Shown piece after piece: positions 55,211 to 64,000 of a stretch of 64,000 nt of DNA. Below the pieces are notes generated by a model. The model worked only from the letters and a program-made list of their open reading frames with translations. It did no database searches and was not told the origin of the DNA. The first letter of the stretch is position 1, and the number at the start of each line of letters is the position of its first letter. The translations under genes and the position numbers were made by a program. This DNA comes from CAIWHR01 sp963741355 (GTDB lineage: Bacteria; Pseudomonadota; Gammaproteobacteria; Burkholderiales; Casimicrobiaceae), in assembly GCA_963741355.1 (NCBI GenBank), contig CAVUIG010000019.1, positions 186,001 to 250,000 on the forward strand, read 5' to 3'.

Positions 55211-58200
55211 ACATCTCCGAACTCTTCGTCCGCCGGCCGGTGATGACCGTGCTGGTCATGACCGGCATCCTCGATGTTCGGCGTCATCGCCTACCGGCTG
55301 CTGCCGGTGAACGCGCTGCCCAACGTCGACTTCCCGACGATCCAGGTGCAGGCGCAGCTGCCCGGCGCCAGTCCGGAGACGATGGCCTCGGCGGTCGCGA
55401 CGCCGCTGGAGAAGCAGTTCTCGACGATCGCCGGCATCGACTCGATGACCTCGGCGTCGACCGACGGCATCACGACGATCACGCTGCAGTTCTCGCTCGA
55501 CCGCAACATCGACGCCGCCGCGCAGGACGTGCAGTCGGCGATCGCCGCCGCCGCGCGCTCGCTGCCGCCGTCGATGCCGACCCCGCCGACGCAGCGCAAG
55601 GTGAATCCCGCCGACGCGCCGATCATGAACATCGTGCTGTCGTCGACGACGCTGCCGCTGTCGACGGTCGACGAATACGCCGAGACGCTGCTCGCGCAGC
55701 GGATCTCGACCGTCAGCGGCGTCGCGCAGGTGCAGGTCTACGGCTCGCAGCAGTACGCGGTGCGCATCCAGCTCGACCCGAACGCGCTCGCCACGCGCGG
55801 CATCGCGCTGACCGACGTCGAGCAGGCGGTCGGCAACAGCAACGTCAACCTGCCGACCGGCACGCTCTACGGCCGCGACCGCGCCACGTCGGTCCAGGCG
55901 ACCGGCCAGCTGATGAACGCGCCGGCGTACGGGCCGCTGATCGTCGCCTACCGCAACGGCGCGCCGGTGCGGCTGAACGAGATCGGGCGCGTGATCGACA
56001 GCGTGCAGAACGACAAGATCGCCGCCTGGTTCAACGGCACGCGCGGCGATCATGCTCGGCGTGCAGCGGCAGCCGGGCACCAACACGATCGAGATCGTCG
56101 ACGCGATCCGCAAGATCCTGCCGACCTTCGAGGCGCAGCTGCCGCCGGCGATCAAGCTCGACGGTCTTCTACGACCGCTCGGTGTCGATCCGCGCCTCGG
56201 TGCACGACGTGCAGGTCACGCTGCTGCTCGCGCTGGTGCTGGTCGTGCTGGTGATCTTCGTGTTCCTGCGCAGCGTGTCGGCGACGATGATCCCGAGCCT
56301 CGCGCTGCCGATGTCGATCGTCGGCACGTTCGCGCTGATGTACGCTGTTCGGCTACAGCCTCGACAACCTGTCGCTGATGGCGCTGACGCTGTGCGTCGG
56401 CTTCGTCGTCGACGACGCGATCGTGATGCTGGAGAACATCACGCGCCACATGGAGATGGGCAAGTCGCGGCTGCAGGCGACGCTCGACGGCTCGAAGGAG
56501 ATCGGCTTCACCATCGTGTCGATGACGCTCTCGCTCGTCGCGGTGTTCATCCCGGTGCTGTTCATGGGCGGCATCCTCGGCCGCCTGCTGCACGAGTTCG
56601 CGGTGACGATCATCGTCGCGGTGCTGATCTCGGGCTTCGTGTCGCTGACGCTGACGCCGATGCTGTGCAGCCGGATGCTGGTCGACGAGCACGCAGCGCA
56701 GCACGGCCGCCTGTACATGCTGTCCGAGCGCGTGTTCGACGCGTGGCGCGACGCCTACCGAGCGACGCTCGCGTGGGTGCTGCGCGCACCGCGCGCTCAC
56801 GCATGGTCGTGTTCGTCGCGATCATCGTCGGCCACCGGCGTCGCTGTTCTGCGTGATGCCCAAGGGCTTCCTGCCGAGCCGACGACGTCGGGCAGATCCT
56901 CGTCTTCACCGAAGGCCGCGCAGGACGTGTCGTTCGAGGCGATGGCGAGCATGCAGCGGCAGGTCGCCGAGATCGTCAAGCAGAATCCGAACGTCGACGG
57001 CGCGATGTCGTTCGTCGGCGCCGGCGGCCCGAGCGCGTCGCTCAACGTCGGCCGCATCTTCGTCGCGCTCAAGCCGCGCGCGCGAGCGGCCCAGCGCCGA
57101 CGAGGTCATCCAGCAGCTCGCGGCCCGCTGCTCGCAGCGTTCCCGGCATCAAGGCGTACGTGCAGAACATCCCGGCGATCCGCATCGGCGGCCAGCTCAC
57201 CAAGAGCCCGTACCAGTACACGCTGCAGGGCGCCGACACGACCGAGCTCTACGAGTGGGCGCCGAAGGTCGAGGCGAAGCTGCGGACGCTGCCCGGGCTT
57301 CGTCGACGTCACCAGCGACCTGCAGATCACGCAAGCCGCAGGTCGACCGTCGACATCGACCGCAACAAGGCGTCCGCGCTCGGCGTGTCGGCGCAGGCGA
57401 TCGAGAACACGCTCTACGACGCCTACGGCCCGCGGCAGGTGTCGACGATCTACGCGCCGACCAACCAGTACTGGGTGGTGATGGAGCTCGAGCCGCGCTA
57501 CCAGACCGATCCGTCGGTGCTGTCGCTGCTCTACGTGCGCTCGAGCACCGGCGCGCTGGTGCCGCTCAACAGCGTCGCGACGCTCACGCCGACGATCGGC
57601 CCGCTCGCGATCAACCACCTCGGCCAGCTGCCGGCGGTGACGATCTCGTTCGACCTGAAGCCGGGCGTGTCGCTCGGCGCAGGCGATCGACGCAGATCAA
57701 CGGGCCACGGCCGAGCTGCGGATGCCGGCGACGATCAGCGGCCTGTTCCAGGGCACGGCGCAGGCGTTCCAGGCGTCGCTGCGCGGCATGGGCATCCTGC
57801 TGGTGCTGGCGATCTTCGTGATCTACCTCGTGCTGGGCATCCTCTACGAGAGCTTCATCCATCCGCTCACGATCCTGTCGGGCCTGCCGACCGCGGGCTT
57901 CGGCGCGCTGGTCGACGCTGTGGCTGTTCGGCATCGACCTCAACATGTACGCGTTCGTCGGCATCATCATGCTGGTCGGCATCGTGAAGAAGAACGCGAT
58001 CATGATGATCGACTTCGCGATCGAGGCGCAGCGCAAGGACGGCAAGCCGCCCGACGAGGCGATCTTCGAGGCGTGCATCATGCGCTTCCGGCCGATCATG
58101 ATGACGACGATGGCGGCGCTGATGGGCAGCCTGCCGATCGCGCTCGCGCTGGGCGCGGGCGGCGAGGCGCGGCGGCCGCTCGGCCTCGCCGTGGTCGGCG

Positions 58201-58328
58201 GGCTGCTCGTCTCGCAGGTGCTGACGCTCTACATCACGCCGGTGATCTACCTGTACTTCGAGCAGCTGCAGGAATGGCTCGCGACGCGCCGCGGCGGCGC
58301 GGTGCCGGCATCCTCGGCCGCAGACTGA
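55207..58328 (+). CDS. RND efflux pump, HAE1/MdtB-like, at least 15 frameshifts
   Basis: About 1040 residues when read across frames, the normal length of an AcrB/MdtB-type proton-driven drug exporter. GTG start at 55207 (NISELFVRRPVMTVLVM). Recognisable blocks in order: PNVDFPTIQVQAQLPGASPE, LDRNIDAAAQDVQSAIAAAA, FVVDDAIVMLENITRHMEMG with the two proton-relay Asp, SMTLSLVAVFIPVLFMGG, MPKGFLP, QNIPAIRIGGQLTKSPYQYT, FIHPLTILSGLPTAG and LVGIVKKNAIMMIDFAIEAQ. Breaks near 55272, 56049, 56166, 56346, several in 56780-56930, 57080-57140, 57297-57350, 57680-57710 and 57915. No outer-membrane channel gene follows. Protein conservation on both sides of every break argues for sequence error over old decay. 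Confidence 0.85.
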
Positions 58329-58344
58329 CCGGCCCCCAATGGAA

Positions 58345-58366
58345 AAGGGCGCCTCGCGGCGCCCTT
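58345..58366. terminator. Bidirectional terminator between RND pump and peroxiredoxin
   Basis: AAGGGCGCC, loop TCGC, GGCGCCCTT: a perfect nine-base stem in the 55-base gap between two convergent genes. It is preceded by AAAA on the left (a U-run on the minus transcript) and followed by CTGTT on the right. Confidence 0.75.
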
Positions 58367-58383
58367 CTGTTCGCGTGGACGTC

Positions 58384-59040
58384 CTACTTCGGATGCGGCA
58401 CGTAGCGCAAGTAGGGCTTGGGCGCCTTCCATCCTCCCGGAAACCGCGTCTTCGCCTCCTCATCGGAGACGGACGGAACGATGATGACGTCCTGCCCCGC
58501 CTTCCAGTTCACCGGCGTCGCGACCTTGTGCTTCGCGGTCAGCTGCATCGAATCGAGCACGCGCAGCACCTCGTCGAAGTTGCGCCCGGTGCTCATCGGA
58601 TAGGTGAGCACGAGCTTGATCTTCTTGTCCGGGCCCACGATGAACACCGAGCGCACCGTCGCGTTGTCCGCGGCCGTGCGCGGCGCCTCGCCGCTGGCGT
58701 TGGGATGGATCATGTCGTAGAGCTTCGCGACCACGAGATCGCGATCGCCGATCAACGGGTAGTTGACCTTGCTGCCCTGCGTCTCCTCGATGTCGCCGAC
58801 CCAGCGCTTGTGGTCGCTCACCGGATCGACGCTCAAGCCGATGACTTTCGTGTTGCGCTTGTCGAACTCGGGCTTCAGCTTGGCCATGTAGCCGAGCTCG
58901 GTCGTGCAGACAGGCGTGAAATCCTTCGGATGCGAAAACAGGATCGCCCAGCCGTCGCCGATCCAATCGTGGAAATGGATCGTTCCTTCCGTCGTCTCCG
59001 CCGTGAAGTCGGGAGCCTCGTCGCCAATTCTCAATGCCAT
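58384..59040 (-). CDS. 1-Cys peroxiredoxin (Prx6 type)
   Basis: 218 residues. The peroxidatic Cys is in HPKDFTPVCTTELGYMAKL; IRTVFI-like TVRSVFIVGPDKKIKLVLTY and RNFDEVLRVLDSMQLTAKHK follow, with the C-terminal DVIIVPSVSDEEAKTRFPGG extension typical of Prx6, which has no resolving Cys. It reduces hydrogen peroxide and organic hydroperoxides in the cytosol. ATG 59040 has GAGGAAAATC upstream; a longer start exists without conservation. Divergent from thiC. Intact. Confidence 0.93.
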   Translation of the reverse strand: MALRIGDEAPDFTAETTEGTIHFHDWIGDGWAILFSHPKDFTPVCTTELGYMAKLKPEFDKRNTKVIGLSVDPVSDHKRWVGDIEETQGSKVNYPLIGDRDLVVAKLYDMIHPNASGEAPRTAADNATVRSVFIVGPDKKIKLVLTYPMSTGRNFDEVLRVLDSMQLTAKHKVATPVNWKAGQDVIIVPSVSDEEAKTRFPGGWKAPKPYLRYVPHPK

Positions 59041-59415
59041 GATTTTCCTCGTGTCGGGAGTTGTCGTGAGCAATCAGGGCGGCGCCTGGCGTCGGTGCGC
59101 CGGTATCCGCGTCGTCGCCACCGGCCGCGCACGGGCTGCAGAGTATAGATCGCCTGCGCGCTGCGTAGACATCATGCAAGCTGCGAAAAAGCACCGAAAG
59201 CCGCTCGCATCCATCGCGGAATATCGTTATTCCCGCGCCGCCAATGCGGGGAAGTCCGACGCTCGAGCATTCGACGCGCCGCTCCCTCCGTCTCGATGGA
59301 TCTGACCGGCCGCCGGAGCGGTCGTTCCGCAGTGTCGCGAACGCCCGCTATTCCGGCATCGCTCGCCGCGGCGGCGCCTTGCCTCGCGCAGGGGTTTGGC
59401 GTAACGTCGGGCGGA
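59041..59415. other. Divergent intergenic region, peroxiredoxin/thiC
   Basis: 375 bases without a supportable gene. It must hold the peroxiredoxin promoter (minus strand) and the thiC promoter upstream of the TPP riboswitch that begins at 59416. No clear -35/-10 pair or OxyR site stands out by eye. Confidence 0.5.
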
Positions 59416-59496
59416 CGCTAGGGGTCCTTCCCGCGATGCGGGAGGGTGAGAACACACCCTTGGTACCTGTACGGACAATGCCGGCGCAGGGAAGCG
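59416..59496 (+). promoter_or_regulatory. TPP riboswitch (THI box) upstream of thiC
   Basis: P1 forms between CGCT (59416) and AGCG (59493-59496). Conserved core: CTAGGGGTCC, a P3 hairpin TTCCCGCGATGCGGGA, GGGTGAGAACACACCCTTGG, TACCTG, and ACGGACAATGCCGGCGCAGG followed by GAAG. The pyrimidine-sensing TGAGA and pyrophosphate-side GCAGGGA are present; the usual C before TGAGA is G here. It ends 44 bases before the thiC ATG, so control is probably by hiding the ribosome site when thiamin pyrophosphate is bound. Confidence 0.93.
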
Positions 59497-59540
59497 CGAC
59501 CTACCGCCCGCTCCCGTGTCATTCCGGCCGAGGAGCCTCG

Positions 59541-61437
<1,897 letters not shown>

Positions 61438-61446
61438 GCGCCGCCG

Positions 61447-62109
61447 ATGCCGCTGCCGGAACTCTCGCTGCTCGAGACGCGTGTGCTCGGCGTGCTCGTC
61501 GAGAAGCAGCACACCGTCCCCGACGCGTATCCGCTGACGCTCAACGCGCTCACCGCCGGCTGCAACCAGAAGACGAGCCGCGATCCGATCGTGGCCGCCA
61601 GCGACGCCGAGGTCCAGGCGACGATCGACCGGCTGATCGGGCTCTCGCTCGTCGTCGAGTCGAGCGGCGGTCGCGTGATGCGCTACGCCCACAACGTGCA
61701 GCGCGTGCTGGCCGTGCCGGCGGAATCCGTGGCGATCCTCGCCACGCTGATGCTGCGCGGCCCGCAGACCGCCGGCGAGCTGCGCATCCACAGCGAGCGG
61801 CTGCATCGCTTCGCCGACACGTCGGCGGTCGAAGGCTACCTGCATGAGCTCGCGGCAAGGCCCGCCGGCCCGCTCGCTGTCGAGCTGGCGCGCTCACCCG
61901 GCGCGCGCGAGACGCGCTGGGCGCACCTGCTGTCGGGCGCGCCCGCGGCAGCGGCCCGGGACTCCGGCGTCGCGGCGGATGCCGATGTCATCGGCGCGTC
62001 CGAGGTCGCGGCGCTTCGCGCAAACGTCGGCCGCCTGCAGGATGATGTCGCCGCGCTGCAGTCGGTGGTCGCCAGGCTCTGCGCCGAGCTCGGCATCGCG
62101 CCACCCTGA
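61447..62109 (+). CDS. YceH-like DUF480 protein
   Basis: 220 residues. Two winged-helix units: LSLLETRVLGVLVEKQHTVP with TLNALTAGCNQKTSRDPI, which is the diagnostic YceH opening, and SVAILATLMLRGPQTAGELR with LHRFADTSAVEGYLHELA. The C-terminus ends in a short coiled coil (LRANVGRLQDDVAALQSVVA). The family has no established function; DNA or protein binding is plausible. It starts nine bases after thiC and is probably cotranscribed. Intact. Confidence 0.87.
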   Translation: MPLPELSLLETRVLGVLVEKQHTVPDAYPLTLNALTAGCNQKTSRDPIVAASDAEVQATIDRLIGLSLVVESSGGRVMRYAHNVQRVLAVPAESVAILATLMLRGPQTAGELRIHSERLHRFADTSAVEGYLHELAARPAGPLAVELARSPGARETRWAHLLSGAPAAAARDSGVAADADVIGASEVAALRANVGRLQDDVAALQSVVARLCAELGIAPP

Positions 62110-62246
62110 TCGATCTTCCTGACGCGCCGCCGCGTGGCCATTGACAAGGGCACGCCGCCGGATTATCTAGAGACCGTCACCAAAACAATGCGCAGAATTC
62201 CGCGCGGACGCGGCGCGTGATCCGGCGGCAACTCCACGGAGGAGAC

Positions 62247-63446
62247 ATGGACCGGCGATCCTTTCTGCTCGCTGCCGCCGGCAGCGGGATACTCACGATC
62301 GACTGGCAGCGCGCGCTCGCCGCCGGTCTTCCATCCGGCGCGACCGAGACGGGAACCCTGGAGACGCTTCCCGGTAAGGCACCCCTCATCAAGCGCTCGT
62401 TCCGGCCGCCGAATTACGAAACGCCGGTCGACGCCTTCGACAGCGCGATCACTCCGAACAAGGCGTTTTTCGTCCGCTGGCATCTCGCCGACATTCCCCA
62501 GGTCGACGTCGCGAAGTGGCGGCTGAAGGTCGGCGGGCCCGCGGTGACGACCGCCGCCGAGTACTCGCTCGACGAGCTGAAGCGCGGCTTCCCCGAAGCG
62601 GAGATCGTCGCCGTGTGCCAGTGCAGCGGCAATCGCCGCGGCCTCTCCGAGCCCAATGTTCCCGGGGTCGAATGGGGCTATGGGGCGATGGGCAATGCGC
62701 GCTGGAAAGGGGTTCGGCTGCGCGACGTGCTGAACAAGGCCGGCCTGAAGAAGGAAGCGGTCGAAATCGCGTTCGACGGCGCGGATCGCGCCGTCAGTCC
62801 CGGGACGCCCGATTTCCAGAAGAGCCTCCCGGTGTGGCGGGCGCTGGACGAGAACACGCTGCTCGCATGGGAGATGAACGGCGAGCCGCTGCCGCATATG
62901 AACGGCGCTCCGCTCCGCCTGATCATCCCCGGCTGGACCGGGACGTACTGGATGAAGATGCTGACGTCGATCGACGCGCTCGACAAGCCGCTGGTGACGT
63001 TCTGGATGAACACCGCCTACCGCGTTCCGAAAGGCAAGTTCGCCTTCGCCGACCGCTTCCTCACGCAGGAAAGCGACGCGTCGACGCCGATCACCGAGAT
63101 GGTCGTCAACTCGCTGATCACGAACGTCAAGGACGGGCAGCGCATCGCGGTCGGGCAGGATACCGTCGTGCGCGGCATCGCCTGGGACGCGGGCTACGGG
63201 ATCCGCGCGGTCGACGTCTCGCCCGACGGCGGGCGCACCTGGTATGGCGCCGAGCTGGGACAGGATCTCGGCCGCTTTTCGTTTCGCACGTGGAGCTACG
63301 CGCTGCGCCCGGCCAAGGCGGGCGAATACCCGGTCATGGCGCGCGCGACCAACCGCCAGGGTGGCACGCAGACGGCCGAGCTCATCTTCAATCCGCCGGG
63401 CTATCACAACAACGTGATGCAGCGGATCGTGCTCTACGCCGCGTGA
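62247..63446 (+). CDS. sorA: Sulfite dehydrogenase, molybdenum subunit (SorA/SoxC-like)
   Basis: 399 residues. A Tat-type leader (MDRRSFLLAAAGSGIL) sends the folded enzyme to the periplasm. The molybdopterin-binding domain has the Mo-ligand Cys in VAVCQCSGNRRGLSEPNVPG, then GNARWKGVRLRDVLNKAGLK and LIIPGWTGTYWMKML; the C-terminal dimer domain has GIAWDAGYGIRAVDVSPDGG and RTWYGAEL. It oxidises sulfite to sulfate and passes electrons to the cytochrome gene 23 bases downstream, the SorAB arrangement. ATG 62247 follows CGGAGGAGAC. No soxXYZAB genes are present, which favours SorA over SoxC. Intact. Confidence 0.88.
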   Translation: MDRRSFLLAAAGSGILTIDWQRALAAGLPSGATETGTLETLPGKAPLIKRSFRPPNYETPVDAFDSAITPNKAFFVRWHLADIPQVDVAKWRLKVGGPAVTTAAEYSLDELKRGFPEAEIVAVCQCSGNRRGLSEPNVPGVEWGYGAMGNARWKGVRLRDVLNKAGLKKEAVEIAFDGADRAVSPGTPDFQKSLPVWRALDENTLLAWEMNGEPLPHMNGAPLRLIIPGWTGTYWMKMLTSIDALDKPLVTFWMNTAYRVPKGKFAFADRFLTQESDASTPITEMVVNSLITNVKDGQRIAVGQDTVVRGIAWDAGYGIRAVDVSPDGGRTWYGAELGQDLGRFSFRTWSYALRPAKAGEYPVMARATNRQGGTQTAELIFNPPGYHNNVMQRIVLYAA

Positions 63447-63469
63447 ACAACCCTCGGGGAGTGCCTGCG

Positions 63470-63772
63470 ATGAAAGCGAAAATCCTCGTCTGCGCCGCGG
63501 CTGCCGCGGTGGTCACGTTCGGCGCGCATGCCGACGAGGCGCAGATCCAGCTGAAGCCGGGGCCCGGGCGCGATCAGGTGATGGGCTATTGCGTGATGTG
63601 CCACAGCCTCGATTACATCCAATCCAATTCGCCGTTCATGACGCGCCAGGTCTGGGAGGCCGAGGTCACGAAGATGATCAAGGCGTACGGCGCGCAGGTG
63701 CCGCCGGAGGATGTGCCGAAGATCGTCGACTACCTGACCGCGAACTACGGCGTCGGCACCGCCCCCAAATAG
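63470..63772 (+). CDS. sorB: Cytochrome c subunit of sulfite dehydrogenase (SorB-like)
   Basis: 100 residues. Signal peptide KAKILVCAAAAAVVTFGAHA, then one heme site GYCVMCHSLDYI (CXXCH) and a likely axial Met in SPFMTRQVWEAEV, with the class I cytochrome c ending KIVDYLTANYGVG. It accepts electrons from SorA in the periplasm. Start ATG 63470 with GGGGAG ten bases upstream. Intact. Confidence 0.9.
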   Translation: MKAKILVCAAAAAVVTFGAHADEAQIQLKPGPGRDQVMGYCVMCHSLDYIQSNSPFMTRQVWEAEVTKMIKAYGAQVPPEDVPKIVDYLTANYGVGTAPK

Positions 63773-63815
63773 CGGCGCTGCGCAGCACGGAGCACGTGAT
63801 GCCGCCGTCGCGCGC

Positions 63816-64000
63816 TCAGGCGGCGACGTCGAGGCGCACCGGGATCCGCCGCCGCCCGTGCGGGCGCGCGTAGCGCTCGAAGCGCCCCGGGAGCGCCGCG
63901 TCGCAATGGCGGCATCGGCCGGATTCGGTGACGTCGTAGCTCAGGATCTCGTGCCAGTCGCGCACGATCACGGGCTTGCCGCAGCCGGGACAGAACGTCG
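63816..64000 (-). CDS. AmrS-type radical SAM enzyme, C-terminal fragment
   Basis: 61 residues visible; the gene continues beyond the window. The zinc-ribbon-like tail FCPGCGKPVIVRDWHEILSY and GRCRHCDAALPGRF followed by RRRIPVRLDV is the ending of the AmmeMemoRadiSam system radical SAM protein. The radical SAM CxxxCxxC site lies outside, so it cannot be checked. Convergent with the SorAB genes (43-base gap). Identification rests on this tail alone. Confidence 0.7.
   Translation of the reverse strand, partial: TFCPGCGKPVIVRDWHEILSYDVTESGRCRHCDAALPGRFERYARPHGRRRIPVRLDVAA

Noticed and set aside
62247..63772. SoxCD of a thiosulfate-oxidising Sox cluster
   Set aside because: No sox genes are adjacent and the cytochrome is a small mono-heme protein, which fits SorAB better.

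Overview
The window is a 64 kb piece of a high-GC chromosome, most likely from a betaproteobacterium of the Burkholderiales type. The clues are gene content (a two-part MetH, a Bug-family tricarboxylate-type binding protein, BktB thiolase, a DUF3617 protein, the coaX/SPOR/birA neighbourhood, the RNB nuclease-tonB-aroE-mtgA block) and GC-rich intergenic repeats of the Burkholderiales kind. This is inference from families, not a database match. Almost the whole window is ordinary chromosomal housekeeping and accessory metabolism; there is no prophage, CRISPR array or complete insertion sequence. About 45 or more single-base indels, mostly insertions of C or G, break genes that otherwise look intact. 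They resemble uncorrected long-read error more than gene decay, so broken genes are given here as one CDS over the full extent with the break noted.

Layout. 1-4.5 kb: cut esterase, two VOC/glyoxalase proteins, a 274-bp MITE-like palindromic element, a KefB-type antiporter and a small membrane protein. 4.5-12.4 kb (minus strand): D-threonine-aldolase-like enzyme, an ECF sigma/anti-sigma pair with a repeat lipoprotein, mtgA, aroE, a TonB-like protein and an RNB-family ribonuclease. 12.6-18.6 kb: aldo/keto reductase, 5'-nucleotidase, rocD, DUF3617 protein, YqiA-like esterase and mpl. 18.7-21.4 kb: a two-gene molybdenum hydroxylase of the isoquinoline oxidoreductase type. 21.5-25.4 kb: the two-component pair of the 'proteobacterial dedicated sortase system', a 77-residue membrane protein and a sortase-fold protein in which both the catalytic Cys and the catalytic His positions are Ser. 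25.5-33.6 kb: hydratase, peptide-type binding protein, a TetR/sterol-desaturase divergent pair with two matching palindromic operators, a TPR-methyltransferase protein and bktB. 33.9-38.7 kb: small exported proteins, a broken adenylate cyclase-TPR protein, a cupin and a Bug-type binding protein. 39-43.3 kb: ACT protein and two-part metH. 43.4-53 kb: rhodanese, a second MITE-like element, methyltransferase, GNAT, SPOR protein, coaX, birA, hpd, epimerase, hisN-like phosphatase, a 3-hydroxyisobutyrate-dehydrogenase-like reductase and a DMT transporter. 53.3 kb: tRNA-Gly(CCC), with a 19-bp copy of its 3' end 196 bp away. 54-58.3 kb: a heavily frameshifted RND efflux adaptor and pump. 58.4-64 kb: 1-Cys peroxiredoxin, a TPP riboswitch with thiC, a YceH-like protein, a SorAB-type sulfite dehydrogenase with its cytochrome, and the end of an AmrS-type radical SAM enzyme.

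How parts work together: the sigma factor, anti-sigma factor and lipoprotein form one overlapping stress-response transcript. SorA exports electrons from sulfite to the cytochrome SorB. The two MetH pieces together make cobalamin methionine synthase. The TPP riboswitch should shut off thiC when thiamin is ample. The TetR protein probably represses itself and the desaturase through twin CTTAC-N3-GTAAG sites. The most unusual locus is the apparently catalytically dead sortase beside its dedicated two-component system, with no sortase substrate gene in view.
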